Below, piece after piece: positions 1-8,402 of a stretch of DNA of 50,393 nt. The notes beneath the pieces are model-generated. The model did not search any database and was not told the origin of the DNA. It saw only the letters and a list, made by a program, of their open reading frames with translations. Position numbers and translations under genes: made by a program. Source of the DNA: an uncultured Elusimicrobia bacterium (GTDB lineage: Bacteria > Elusimicrobiota > Elusimicrobia > UBA1565 > UBA9628); assembly GCA_903830945.1 (NCBI GenBank), contig CAIKVT010000028.1, positions 1-50,393 on the forward strand, read 5' to 3'. How positions within the stretch are numbered: the stretch's first letter is position 1; every line of letters starts with the position of its first letter.

Positions 1-2
1 AT

Positions 3-128
3 CGTAAGGCTGTTCGGCAGACGTTTCAAAAGCTGGGATTGTATGAGGAGTGGGACACGGCGGCCCCAAAAGGGCCGCTGGAGGCTGAGGCTGTCAACCG
101 AACTGGAGCTGCAGATGTCTCATTTTGA
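3..128 (+). CDS. 3' end of an unrecognised CDS, cut by the window edge
   Basis: An open frame enters from the left edge and stops at TGA 126-128, giving the last 41 residues of a protein. The segment is hydrophilic and acidic near its end (LGLYEEWD) and ends in DVSF. It is too short for a family call. The helical, charged character would fit the tail of a TPR protein, but this is a guess. The next reading frame is in the same phase and begins 15 bases later, so the two could be pieces of one disrupted locus. Confidence 0.35.
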   Translation, partial: RKAVRQTFQKLGLYEEWDTAAPKGPLEAEAVNRTGAADVSF

Positions 129-143
129 ACTGGACAGGACACG

Positions 144-725
144 GTGATGACCGTCCGCCGCAATCCCGTCTGGCGCGACAACATGGCTCTTTTCTCCAAC
201 GGCGTGACGACTTCCCCCAACAGCTGCCAAGCGCACAGGCATTACGGAAGCGAATTGATCAATGCGAGCGTCGCGGAAAAAGATCCACGCAGGAAGCTGG
301 AGCTGTTCGCGAGTGGGACCGCTCAGCTAAGGACGGCGCTGGCGATATATCCGCGCTTTCCGGATGCCTGGTTCAAGCTGGGAGTCGCGCAGCAATTGGT
401 GCGGACGGATTATGATTCCGCGATCTTCTGCTACAGCCGCGCGATCCAGGAAGCGCCGCAAGCTCCCGGTTCAGCCGGTACTTACAACAACCTTGGGATC
501 CTTTACGAGAACTTGAACAAGCAGGAGCTTGCTTCATATTTCTACAATAGAGCCGCGGCGGTCAATCCCTATTTGCCCGAGGGCGCGGCCAATCACCGAA
601 GGCATATGAAGCGAACCGGGCTGGATGTGCGCGAATTCCCCCAAAATGCCAACCTCGACGCGTGGGGGGGGGCTGCCGCGCAGCGAGATCAGCAGGCCAT
701 GTCGAAGATCCTGTGGGGATACTGA
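144..725 (+). CDS. TPR protein resembling the C-terminal part of a TMTC-type membrane protein, probably truncated
   Basis: The 193-residue frame starts at GTG 144 (ATG 147 is next). It begins with RRNPVWRDN and then SPNSCQAHRHYGSELI. In TMTC-like proteins (GT-C membrane domain plus TPRs) this is what follows directly after the last membrane helix. Two or three TPR-like units follow (about residues 68-100 and 105-135, the latter with TYNNLGILYENL). No membrane helix is encoded upstream in any frame, so the N-terminal two-thirds of such a protein is missing. A run of nine G lies near the 3' end (664-672). I read it as a truncated relative of the full-length TMTC-like gene at 19589-21229. It could still make a small soluble TPR protein. 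The 250 bases that follow, up to 975, hold no gene I can support. Confidence 0.6.
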   Translation: MMTVRRNPVWRDNMALFSNGVTTSPNSCQAHRHYGSELINASVAEKDPRRKLELFASGTAQLRTALAIYPRFPDAWFKLGVAQQLVRTDYDSAIFCYSRAIQEAPQAPGSAGTYNNLGILYENLNKQELASYFYNRAAAVNPYLPEGAANHRRHMKRTGLDVREFPQNANLDAWGGAAAQRDQQAMSKILWGY

Positions 726-975
726 GAGCCCTGAAGCGATCCGAAGCGTTCTATCTCCGCGATAAATGACGAATCCTGTACGCTGGCCTAAGTCCTTCAT
801 GCACTGGCGGATCGGGTGGCTCTGAACCACTTATTCCAGGTTCACCCCCAGCCCCCGATTTGAGCGGTTATCCATACCGCACCGCGCCGTCTTCGGCCAT
901 TGGCAAATAGGGATCAAGCGACCTTAGAACAGCTTGAGCCGGCCGTGCGTATGACGACTGCTAAAACTTCGTCGG

Positions 976-1734
976 CTATTGCGCAGCCGGCGACGGGGCA
1001 GCTTTTATATTTTCCACCGGCTTAGCCTGTACGGGTACCGTGGGCGTCAACTGTTGCTGCGGCGGCGGGGCCGCTTTCGCATTTTCCACAGGCTTAGCCT
1101 GTACAGGCGCCGTGGGCATCGCCTGCTGCTGCTGCTGCGCGGCGGGAACCGTCACGACAGATTTGGGCATTTCAGGGGCTGGCGCGACCGCCGCGCTCTG
1201 CAGCGGCAATCGATGCCCGCCGGCCCAGAACCCCAGCTTTAGGGAAGCCGTGAACACATGGATATCGCGATTAGAATCTATATCGAGATAATCCACGCTG
1301 GACCCTAATGAGAAATGATGGTTGACGAAAAAATCGAATCCGAGGCCACCACTCGCGCTGAGCCCTGCTCTGTGGGGGCTATCTACCTGGTCCACTGTCG
1401 TCATGCCGATGCCTGCATGGATATTGGGATTCCAGCGCGATCCCGGAAGGACCTGATAGAAGGCACTTACCAGTTCGGGCTGGAGGCTGACTTTGGAACC
1501 ATTGAAGGACAAGTAATCGTAGGAGAATCCCATTCCCCAGTGCTTGCTGACGCCTGTTCTCGCCCAGAACCCCAAGACCTTCTCGGGATCTGCTTTTTGC
1601 AGACTGGAGTATTTCGACTTCAGAAGAACATCGGATCCGCCGTCGAACCCCACGCCGACCCGACGGGACAGATCATCCGCCCGAGCCGGGATGGAACACA
1701 GGCCAGCCAACACCATGAGCAGTATCGCGCGCAT
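976..1734 (-). CDS. Outer-membrane beta-barrel protein with a Pro/Gln-rich C-terminal tail
   Basis: The protein has 252 residues from ATG 1734, chosen because a GGGGG ribosome site lies just upstream and the start gives a clean signal peptide ending ...SIPARA before DDL. Residues about 20-175 show alternating aromatic and polar strands (VGVGFDGG, WGMGFSYDYL, FSLGSSVDYLDI, ASLKLGFWAGG) typical of small 8-stranded OMP barrels. The last about 75 residues are low complexity, with poly-Gln and two 24-residue repeats of PVQAKPVEN. This tail would sit in the periplasm. The gene starts 25 bases after the trimeric autotransporter stop, so the two are probably co-transcribed. In Acinetobacter, the OmpA-like partner TpgA helps a trimeric autotransporter. 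This barrel lacks the OmpA domain, so any such role is only a suggestion. Confidence 0.7.
   Translation of the reverse strand: MRAILLMVLAGLCSIPARADDLSRRVGVGFDGGSDVLLKSKYSSLQKADPEKVLGFWARTGVSKHWGMGFSYDYLSFNGSKVSLQPELVSAFYQVLPGSRWNPNIHAGIGMTTVDQVDSPHRAGLSASGGLGFDFFVNHHFSLGSSVDYLDIDSNRDIHVFTASLKLGFWAGGHRLPLQSAAVAPAPEMPKSVVTVPAAQQQQQAMPTAPVQAKPVENAKAAPPPQQQLTPTVPVQAKPVENIKAAPSPAAQ
1010..1130 (-). repeat. 72-bp tandem repeat encoding the Pro/Gln tail
   Basis: Two near-identical copies begin at about 1010 and 1082 on the plus-strand coordinates, 72 bases apart, and encode the 24-residue unit carrying PVQAKPVEN. A CTG/CTGCTG run (poly-Gln codons) adjoins the second copy. Such units can expand or contract by slippage. 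Confidence 0.7.
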
Positions 1735-1759
1735 ATCAGATGCCCCCATTCCCTTTGAA

Positions 1760-4700
1760 TTAAAAACTAAAAGCAAACCCCGCGCTGGGGGTGACTACGC
1801 TATCCGTCGTGCCGTAGCCCATGCCGGCGGTCACGGTCACGTTTTCCAGGACGCGGCCCTTCAGCCCGACCGCCATGGCGTTCTCCCCTCGGTAATTGCC
1901 GTAGCCCATGCCCACGGAGATGTTCTCTCCCGCCGGCGGAGCCGGTATGGCGGCCAGCGCGGCTGCGCTGGCGATACCCGCGAAAGCCTGCTGTGCAAGT
2001 TTTCTGTACTGCCTCATGTTGACCGCGTCATAATCACCCGTGCCGTCCGCTACGCCATGGACCTGCACCGGAGCGCCCGAGGTATTGGAGAAGGTCCCGC
2101 CGTTGTCGTCCAGCGTCAGGGTGGTCGAATGTGTGCCGCCGCTGAGCACCGTCCTGGTCTCGGCAACTACTATGCCGTGTGTGTTGCCGACGCCGTTGGT
2201 CAGGGTCAATGAGGTGGTCGCCTGATCGGCCGTCCCGTTGGTCATGGTGATGTTCCCGTTGCCATCGGTCGACGCGTATGTGCCGCTCACGCCCCTGTTG
2301 ATGATCGTCGTCGCGCCGGAAGTCGTCCCGACCGGCGTCAGGATGCTCCCGCCGCTCAAGCCCGTCACCGTGGTCTGCGCCGACGTGTCCGCGGTGTAGG
2401 AGAGCGTGCCGTTGATGTACATGTTGCCGTCCACCAAAGTATTGCCCTGGAGGCGGTTGACGTACGCCGCGCCGCGCACCAGCGCCTGGCTGGCCGCCGA
2501 GCCGTTGTCGAGCCCGCCAGAATCCGGGACGGTCTGCAGCGCGCTGTAAGTCGTGAATCCATTGGCAAGGCCGCTGACCGGAGCGGCGGCGCCAGCGGAC
2601 ATCGCCGCAATCGAGGCGCTCGCCTGGAAGCGTCCCGCCGAAGCGGCATTGACGCCCATATAGACGCTGTTGTTGGCCAGCGTCATCAGGCCGTTGCCGC
2701 CGTATTGGCTCAACGTCGTGGCGACATTGGTGTTGCCGATGCTGTTCGTCGTGGCCACGGCGCTATTGGTGTTCACGTTGAAGGCGGCGCCCTTGATATC
2801 GACGCCGCCCGCTATCACTTCTATGCCGCTGGTCGCATGGGCGTAGGTGTCCGAGTTGATGATGTTATTGATGGCGCCGGTGATGGTATTGGCCGAAGTG
2901 CCGGCATTACCGATGGTGTTGATCGAGTTGGCGGTCGCGGCGCCCATGTTGTTGTTCTTTGCCTCCACGTTGTTCGTGCCGGTCGCGGCATTGGCCGAAA
3001 TGTTATTGCTGCCCGTGGTGGCCGTTATGGTGTTATTGCCCGTAGTCGCCGTGATGGTATTGCCGGTGCCGCCGGTCAGCTGGTTCTGCGTGCCGGCGGT
3101 CATGGTATTGGCCGCTGTGGCGGTCATGGCGTTGGCAAGGCCGGTGATGGTATTGCTCGAAGTGCCGGCATTGCCGATGGTGTTGATCGAGTTGGCGGTC
3201 GTGGCGCCGATCTTGTTGTACTTTGCCTCCAGATCGTTCGTGCCGGTCGCGGCATTGGCCGAAATATTATTATTGCCCGTGGTGGCCGTTATGGTGTTAT
3301 TGCCCGTAGTCGCCGTGACGGTATTTCCTGTGCCGCCGGTCAACTGGTTCTGCGTGCCGGCGGTCAGGGTATTGGCTTGATTGGCGGTCATGGCGTTGGC
3401 GGCGCCGGTGATGGTATTGATCGAAGTGCGGACATTGCCGATGGTATTGATGGAATCGGCGGTTGCAACGCCTATGTTGTTGTTCTTTGCCTCTACGTTG
3501 TTCGTGCCGGTCGTTGCATTAGCCGTCAGGTAGTTCACGCCATTGCTGCCGATGGCGGACACGGTGTTCGACTGATTGGCCGCATTGGCCGACATGCTGT
3601 TGCTGCCTGCGATGGCCGTGATGGTGTTGTTGCCTGTGGTCGCCGTGATGGTGTTGCCCGTGCCGCCGGTCAGCTGGTTCTGCGTGCCGGCGGTCATGGT
3701 GTTGGCCGCTGTGGCGGTCATGGCGTTGGTGAGACCGGTGATGGTATTGGTCGAAGTGCCGGCATTACCGATGGTGTTGATCGAGTTGGCGGTCGTGGCG
3801 CCGATCTTGTTGTACTTTGCCTCCAGATCGTTCGTGCCGCTCGTGGCATTAGCCGAGATGGTATTGCCCGTTGTGGCGGTCATGGCGTTGGCGACGCCGG
3901 TGATGGTATTAGTCGAAGTGCCGGCATTGCCGATGGTGTTGATCGAGTTTGCGGTCGTGGCGCCGATGCTGTTGTACTTGGCCTCCAGATCGTTCGTGCC
4001 GCTCGTGGCATTAGCCGTCAAGTAGTTCGCGCCATTGGTGCCGATGGCGGACATGGTGTTCGATTGGCTGGCCGCATTGGCCGAGATGCTGTTGCTGCCT
4101 GTCGTCGCCGTGACGGTGTTGGCTACGCCCTTGACGTCGACGCCTGTGGCGCTCACCTGGACCGCGTTCGTCGCGTGCGCGTAGGTGTCGCCATCGCCCA
4201 TGACGTTCGTAGTGCCGTTGATGGTCGTGTTCCCGTTGACCACCGTGGTGCCGGTGATCGTGGTGTTAGTGTTGTTGACAACCACGCTGTGAGATCCGGA
4301 AGCGCTGACCAGACCGGCGTCATTCCCCGAGACATACATCTCGCTGCCCGAGGTGCCGGCCCCGCTGTAGATCGTCGTGGCTGCACCGCTGATCGTTGCG
4401 CCGCCGCTGAGGGTGGCACGGCCGGAGGCGTCTATGGTCGTGGCTCCGGATATCGCGCCCGCTCTGGTGATGCCGCTGTTGCTATTGTCAATGCCGCCGG
4501 AATTGGTGACGCCGTGCAGGGTGGAGGCGCCAGTGACACCCAGCGTGGTGCCGATAGAGGCCCCCGCCGAAGTGGTCAAGGACGCTGCGCCGACTGAATT
4601 CACATTGGTGATGCTATAGCCCTCGTTGTTTAAAGTGCCGTAATTGGTGATGCCGTTCAGGGTAGAGGCGCCGGTCACGCTCAGCGTGCCGGCGGTATAT

Positions 4701-5026
4701 ATATTGCCAAGTTGATTCACAGTGAAAGACGTGCCGTATGTCGCGCTATGCATCTCGATCTGGTCGGTGGCAAACACATCCTCCGCCGTGATATCCGTGC
4801 CGGAGGTTATACCGCCACTATCCATTGTCATTATTGTGGCGCCGGCTATGATAAATCGAATACTACTCTGACCGTTCAGGTAGGGAGTGTCATCTCTCGT
4901 AGTATCCGCACTGGAGTCAAAGCCATTGATAGAGGATTCCCCCCAAGCAGTCATCGGCGTCTGGGCGATGACAACAAATACCGCCAGTGAAAGAGCAGCC
5001 AACCTTCGCAACGCATTCTTTAGCAT
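1760..5026 (-). CDS. Trimeric autotransporter adhesin (type Vc secretion, YadA-like anchor)
   Basis: The protein has 1088 residues. A signal peptide spans about residues 1-29 and ends MTAWG before ESS. A long Thr/Asn/Ala/Gly-rich passenger follows, with degenerate repeats around the motif SINTIGN (five copies) and QNQLTGGTGNT (three copies). Near residues 985-1010 is a neck-like segment (VHGVADGTGDYDAVN), then about 75 residues matching a YadA C-terminal anchor: an Ala-rich helix (AFAGIASAAALAAI) and four short strands (ISVGMGYGNYRG, NAMAVGLKG, VTVTAGMGYG) ending in Phe. In this family three copies trimerise, and 3 x 4 strands form the pore that carries and anchors the passenger. A GGGGG site precedes ATG 5026. 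It lies 23 bases after the upstream secreted-protein gene and 25 before the barrel gene. Ligand unknown. Confidence 0.9.
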   Translation of the reverse strand: MLKNALRRLAALSLAVFVVIAQTPMTAWGESSINGFDSSADTTRDDTPYLNGQSSIRFIIAGATIMTMDSGGITSGTDITAEDVFATDQIEMHSATYGTSFTVNQLGNIYTAGTLSVTGASTLNGITNYGTLNNEGYSITNVNSVGAASLTTSAGASIGTTLGVTGASTLHGVTNSGGIDNSNSGITRAGAISGATTIDASGRATLSGGATISGAATTIYSGAGTSGSEMYVSGNDAGLVSASGSHSVVVNNTNTTITGTTVVNGNTTINGTTNVMGDGDTYAHATNAVQVSATGVDVKGVANTVTATTGSNSISANAASQSNTMSAIGTNGANYLTANATSGTNDLEAKYNSIGATTANSINTIGNAGTSTNTITGVANAMTATTGNTISANATSGTNDLEAKYNKIGATTANSINTIGNAGTSTNTITGLTNAMTATAANTMTAGTQNQLTGGTGNTITATTGNNTITAIAGSNSMSANAANQSNTVSAIGSNGVNYLTANATTGTNNVEAKNNNIGVATADSINTIGNVRTSINTITGAANAMTANQANTLTAGTQNQLTGGTGNTVTATTGNNTITATTGNNNISANAATGTNDLEAKYNKIGATTANSINTIGNAGTSSNTITGLANAMTATAANTMTAGTQNQLTGGTGNTITATTGNNTITATTGSNNISANAATGTNNVEAKNNNMGAATANSINTIGNAGTSANTITGAINNIINSDTYAHATSGIEVIAGGVDIKGAAFNVNTNSAVATTNSIGNTNVATTLSQYGGNGLMTLANNSVYMGVNAASAGRFQASASIAAMSAGAAAPVSGLANGFTTYSALQTVPDSGGLDNGSAASQALVRGAAYVNRLQGNTLVDGNMYINGTLSYTADTSAQTTVTGLSGGSILTPVGTTSGATTIINRGVSGTYASTDGNGNITMTNGTADQATTSLTLTNGVGNTHGIVVAETRTVLSGGTHSTTLTLDDNGGTFSNTSGAPVQVHGVADGTGDYDAVNMRQYRKLAQQAFAGIASAAALAAIPAPPAGENISVGMGYGNYRGENAMAVGLKGRVLENVTVTAGMGYGTTDSVVTPSAGFAFSF
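2880..4110 (-). repeat. Degenerate repeats in the trimeric adhesin passenger
   Basis: The segment encoding SINTIGNAGTS recurs at about 2897, 3164, 3428, 3750 and 3917, so the spacings are uneven (about 267, 267, 320 and 165 bases). Several intervals are almost identical over 100 bases or more, which suggests recent duplication. The repeats fall in the stalk-like centre of the passenger. Confidence 0.8.
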
Positions 5027-5049
5027 GTGAACCCCCGCATCAGATATCT

Positions 5050-5655
5050 TTACTGCACCACTTCTTTCTTAATGATGACGCACCCCGTCCCGGCAGGCAT
5101 CAGGAAAATCTTGACCGTGCCGGCGGAAAAAATCATGATGTCCTTCTTTATGACCCCGGAACGCTTCAGGCCTTTTAGAACATTCTTCTCCACATCGGCG
5201 CAGGCGCTGGCTGAATACTCGACCGTGTCGTATGCCGCGCCGCAGCCGCCGAGGGCGTTCGACGCGAAGCCCACGCTGACATAGACAGGCCCCGCGTTCT
5301 GAACCGGCACTTCCAGGGAAGCGGAAAAAATGCCTTGGTCCGGCTGTCTTTTTGGAAGGAACAAGAAGGCTCCGTTCTGAGTGTCTCCCGTCAGATACTT
5401 CGAGATCTGATCGATGCGGTTCGCGCAGGTCAGCACTCCGCCTCTGACTGCGGCCTGCGTGATTTCGCTGGTTACCGCGGCGGGGGACGCAGCCTGCGGC
5501 GCGACCGGAACGGCGTTCGTGGACTCAGCGGTCGCCGTGGATCTCTCAGTCCGCTGATATTGCGCGGATGCGGGCGCTGGGAACGTCAAACCAGCGCAAA
5601 AGAGGAAGATCGCTGGGACTAGAAATCTCGATACGCCGCAAGCGGACGCTCTCAA
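5050..5655 (-). CDS. Secreted protein of unknown family, upstream of the trimeric adhesin
   Basis: The frame is open from ATG 5679, but I prefer the in-frame TTG at 5655 because GGGAGG lies five bases before it and the ATG has no ribosome site. This gives 201 residues with a signal peptide ending ...TFPAPASA before QYQ. The mature part has an Ala/Pro/Thr-rich linker and then a compact domain with LTCANRIDQISKYL, GAFLFLP, a GGCGA turn, YDTVEYSASACADV and MPAGTGCVIIKK. Four cysteines in this domain could pair in the periplasm or outside. I do not recognise the family. It stands first in an apparent operon with the trimeric adhesin and the barrel protein, so an accessory or chaperone role in adhesin export is a reasonable inference, not shown by sequence. 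An AT-rich stretch upstream (5685-5730) probably holds the promoter. Confidence 0.65.
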   Translation of the reverse strand: MRASACGVSRFLVPAIFLFCAGLTFPAPASAQYQRTERSTATAESTNAVPVAPQAASPAAVTSEITQAAVRGGVLTCANRIDQISKYLTGDTQNGAFLFLPKRQPDQGIFSASLEVPVQNAGPVYVSVGFASNALGGCGAAYDTVEYSASACADVEKNVLKGLKRSGVIKKDIMIFSAGTVKIFLMPAGTGCVIIKKEVVQ

Positions 5656-5660
5656 GCAAG

Positions 5661-5666
5661 CCTCCC
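5661..5666 (-). promoter_or_regulatory. Ribosome binding site that decides a TTG start
   Basis: GGGAGG on the minus strand, five bases before TTG 5655. The upstream ATG 5679 has only CTTCAGCC before it. Confidence 0.5.
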
Positions 5667-5776
5667 GGCTGCAATGCATGGCTGAAGCATATCAAATTTT
5701 TATTCAGTAGAAAAACACGACGCAAGAAATGGGCGATGACGAGGATCACAAATACGACCGCAGGAGAGATGGCGGC

Positions 5777-6289
5777 TCAGTATACAGATTCCCACTCATT
5801 ATGCAAAAGGTGGAATTCCACCCGGCGATTGCGGCGGCGGCCCGCCTCCGTGGAGTTATCGGCGATAGGGTGCGACGAGCCCCAGCCCCGCCAGCGGATG
5901 AAGGGCGGCGGCACGCCCCGCCGGATAAAATAATCCGCCACGGCCTTGGCGCGCCGCTCGGAGAGCTCCTGGTTATGCGCGTCGGAGCCCAGGTCGCAGG
6001 TGTGAGCGGAGATGCGGATCTTGACGCTCTGGTTCTTGAGCAGGAAATGCGCGATGGCGTCCAAGGTCTGGAACGATTCCGGGTGGACGACGTCGGAATC
6101 GAGCTCGAACTCGACCCGCGGAAGCTCGCCGCGCTCGATGCGCTTGAGCAGCGCCATCAGCTCCCGGCTGGACCGGAGCTCGGACTCCGAGAAGACCTCC
6201 GTGCTCCATGGCTCCTGCTGAGCGGGCGGTTTGGCCTGGGCCGAGGCGCCCGGCCAACAAAGAGCCGCTGCCGCCAGCAGGCGGATCAA
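5777..6289 (-). CDS. OmpA-family peptidoglycan-binding protein (periplasmic)
   Basis: The 170-residue protein has a signal peptide (about residues 1-18, ending GASA). One OmpA C-terminal domain fills residues about 60-165. Its landmarks are FELDSDVVHPES, LDAIAHFLLKN, then HTCDLGSDAHNQELSERRAKAV and the closing RRRNRRVEF. The Asp in TCD and the Arg in NRRV correspond to the diaminopimelate-binding pair of the family. There is no lipobox Cys, so it is a soluble or loosely held periplasmic protein and not a Pal lipoprotein. Its ATG overlaps the tgt stop by four bases (ATGA), indicating translational coupling at the end of the MBL-tgt operon. Confidence 0.85.
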   Translation of the reverse strand: MIRLLAAAALCWPGASAQAKPPAQQEPWSTEVFSESELRSSRELMALLKRIERGELPRVEFELDSDVVHPESFQTLDAIAHFLLKNQSVKIRISAHTCDLGSDAHNQELSERRAKAVADYFIRRGVPPPFIRWRGWGSSHPIADNSTEAGRRRNRRVEFHLLHNEWESVY

Positions 6290-7419
6290 GCGGCCTCCGC
6301 CTCGGGCCGATAGCGCGCCAAAAATTCTCGGCGCCTGGCCTCGAAGCGGCCTTCGCGCAGGGCTTGGCGCATGGCGGCCGTGATTGCGAGCATGAAGTGC
6401 AGGTTGTGATAGGAGAGCAGCCTGTAGGCCAGCAACTCCTTGGCTCGAAAAATGTGGCTGAGATAGGCTCGCGAGTAGCGCCGGCAGACGAAGCAGGCGC
6501 AGTCCGGGTCCAGGGCGGAGAAGTCCTCGCGGTGCGCGCTGTTGACGATATTGAGCTTACCGCGCCAGGTCATGGCTTGGCCGTTGCGCGCCACGCGCGT
6601 GGGCCAGACGCAGTCCATCATATCCACGCCGAGGCTGACGGCCTGCCAGAGGTCCTCGGGCGTGCCCACGCCCATGAGGTAGCGGGGCTTGTCCTCGGGC
6701 AAAAGGCCGGTGATATGCTCCAACGTGGACCAGGTCATGTCCTTGGGCTCTTTGACGGAGAGGCCTCCGATGGAGACGCCGTCCCAAGGCAAGGTTTGCA
6801 GGTGTTCGACGGCCCGGCGGCGCAGGTCGGGGTGGAAGGACCCCTGCAGGATCGGGAAGAAGAGGGACTGGGCTCCGGCGTCGCGGGCGCGCTTCAAGGC
6901 CGCTACGGAGCGGTCGCTCCAGGCCATGGTTCGGCGTAAGGCCGCGGCGGCGCGGGCCTCGTCGCAAGGGTAGGGGACGCACTCGTCGAGGGTGGTCCAG
7001 CAGTCAGATCCCAGGTCGCGCTGCACGTCGATGACGCTTTCCGCGGTGAGGCGGTGCTCGGAGCCGTCGAGGTGGGATTTGAAAGTGACCCCCTCGTCGT
7101 CCACCTTCCTAAGCTCGGCGAGGCTCAGGACCTGGTAGCCTCCCGAATCCGTGAGGATCATGCCGTCGTAGGCCATGAAGCGATGCAGGCCGCCGGCCTT
7201 GCGGATGGTGGCGGCGCCGGGGCGCAGATAGAGGTGATAGGAATTGGAGAGGATGGCCCGCACGCCCAACGTGTCGAGGTCTTCCTGGGAGAGAGCCTTG
7301 ACGGTGCCTTGGGTGGCCACGGGCATGAAGACCGGGGTCTCCACCTCGCCGTGAGGGGTGGAGAGGACGCCGGCGCGGGCGCGGGAGGATGAGTCTTTGG
7401 CGTGGACCAGAAAGCTCAT
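6286..7419 (-). CDS. tgt: tRNA-guanine transglycosylase (queuine tRNA-ribosyltransferase)
   Basis: The enzyme exchanges guanine-34 of GUN-anticodon tRNAs for the queuosine precursor preQ1 in the cytoplasm. It has 377 residues from ATG 7419, a normal family length; the open frame extends 16 codons further, but the family start (MSFLVHAKD) fits this ATG. Landmarks are LTDSGGYQ around residue 91, the GVDMMDCVWPTR block at 264-275 carrying the nucleophilic Asp, and the zinc ligands C307, C309, C312 and H338 (CACFVC ... YHNLHF). It begins eight bases after the MBL-hydrolase gene and overlaps the OmpA-like gene by four bases. queA, the next enzyme of the pathway, lies about 40 kb away on the same strand. 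Confidence 0.97.
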   Translation of the reverse strand: MSFLVHAKDSSSRARAGVLSTPHGEVETPVFMPVATQGTVKALSQEDLDTLGVRAILSNSYHLYLRPGAATIRKAGGLHRFMAYDGMILTDSGGYQVLSLAELRKVDDEGVTFKSHLDGSEHRLTAESVIDVQRDLGSDCWTTLDECVPYPCDEARAAAALRRTMAWSDRSVAALKRARDAGAQSLFFPILQGSFHPDLRRRAVEHLQTLPWDGVSIGGLSVKEPKDMTWSTLEHITGLLPEDKPRYLMGVGTPEDLWQAVSLGVDMMDCVWPTRVARNGQAMTWRGKLNIVNSAHREDFSALDPDCACFVCRRYSRAYLSHIFRAKELLAYRLLSYHNLHFMLAITAAMRQALREGRFEARRREFLARYRPEAEAA

Positions 7420-7427
7420 AGGGCTGA

Positions 7428-8267
7428 CTAGATTTTGATGACCGTATCCTGCGTTACGCCGAAACAATCGAGAGCGGAGCCCTGCTCCGCGGCCAGACGC
7501 GCGCAGTCCGCCACCATGGCGTCGACCTGGACGTCCGGGCGGTCCTGATTGTGATGGAAGAGGCCGAAGCGCTTCACCTTGGAGGCCAGGGCCAGCTCCA
7601 CGGCCTGCGGGTAGGTCGAATGCCCCCAGGTCCTGGTCCTGCGGTAATCCTCGTCCGTGAACTCCGCGTCGTGGATGAGCACATCCACGTCGGAGCAGAA
7701 GGCCGTATATTGCTCATGCGTGCAGCCCCCTGGATGCCGGTAGCGCAATTCGTTGTCCGTGAGGAAGACGAAGGCGCTGCCGTTCTCCTGGAACTTGTAG
7801 CCCAGGCCCTGGTTCGGATGGCTCAGGACGATGGGCGTCACATTGAGCGAGCCGATCTTAAAGCCCTGCAAGCAGGGATCGTTGAAGGTCAGCTTGGCCC
7901 GTATCGCGCCCAGGTTCACCGGGAACTGCGGCGGCTCCATGATCTTGGCGATGACGGTCTGGATGCTCTTCTGCGCGAAAGGACAGCCGTGGAAATCGAT
8001 GGCGGTCTTGGAGTCGTAGATCGGCTTGAGGAAGGGGAAACCCAGGATGTGGTCCCAATGCGAGTGCGTGAAGAGGATGGTGAAGCGGCGGATCTGCTCG
8101 TCGACCAGACGGTTGCCCAGCCGGCGCACGCCGCTGCCGCAGTCCACGACCACCAGATCGCCCGCGGCGGAGCGGATCTCCAGGCAGGTGGTATCTCCGC
8201 CATACTTCATGTACTCCTTCCCGGAGACCGGGATCGAGCCCCGCGCGCCCCAGCAAGTGATTATCAT
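7428..8267 (-). CDS. MBL-fold metal-dependent hydrolase
   Basis: The 279-residue protein has the metallo-beta-lactamase fold signature THSHWDH at residues 67-73 (H68, H70, D72, H73). Further metal-ligand candidates follow: a His in VLSHPNQG and Asp in FLTDNE, and a late HHNQD. The N-terminal MIITCWGARGSIPVSG with a later VDCGSG is typical of the family branch containing PhnP-like and cyclic-nucleotide phosphodiesterase-like enzymes, so a phosphodiester substrate is possible but not shown. A GAGG site lies seven bases before the ATG. It is the first gene of the operon with tgt and the OmpA-like gene. Confidence 0.85.
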   Translation of the reverse strand: MIITCWGARGSIPVSGKEYMKYGGDTTCLEIRSAAGDLVVVDCGSGVRRLGNRLVDEQIRRFTILFTHSHWDHILGFPFLKPIYDSKTAIDFHGCPFAQKSIQTVIAKIMEPPQFPVNLGAIRAKLTFNDPCLQGFKIGSLNVTPIVLSHPNQGLGYKFQENGSAFVFLTDNELRYRHPGGCTHEQYTAFCSDVDVLIHDAEFTDEDYRRTRTWGHSTYPQAVELALASKVKRFGLFHHNQDRPDVQVDAMVADCARLAAEQGSALDCFGVTQDTVIKI

Positions 8268-8353
8268 ATAGCCGCCTCGCGGATATCATAGCTCTTTGAC
8301 GGCCACTGCAACATCAGCTCAGCCCAGGCCGGAATCGCCGCCGAACGGATTTT

Positions 8354-8362
8354 TGATAGAAT
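8354..8362 (+). promoter_or_regulatory. Candidate extended -10 promoter for the GT76-like gene
   Basis: TGATAGAAT matches TGn plus a 5/6 -10 hexamer. Transcription would start near 8369, which places the ATG at 8361 inside the promoter and favours ATG 8403 as the start. No good -35 was seen. Confidence 0.35.
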
Positions 8363-8402
8363 GGCATCCGCGGCGAGGACAAGGCCGCCGCAGCCAAAAA
8401 TT

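Noticed and set aside
2705-4597. 630-residue open frame opposite the trimeric adhesin
   Set aside because: It is the antisense of a repetitive low-complexity gene and consists of monotonous Gly/Val/Asp/Arg-rich text. The minus strand has a signal peptide and a YadA anchor, so that strand is the real gene.
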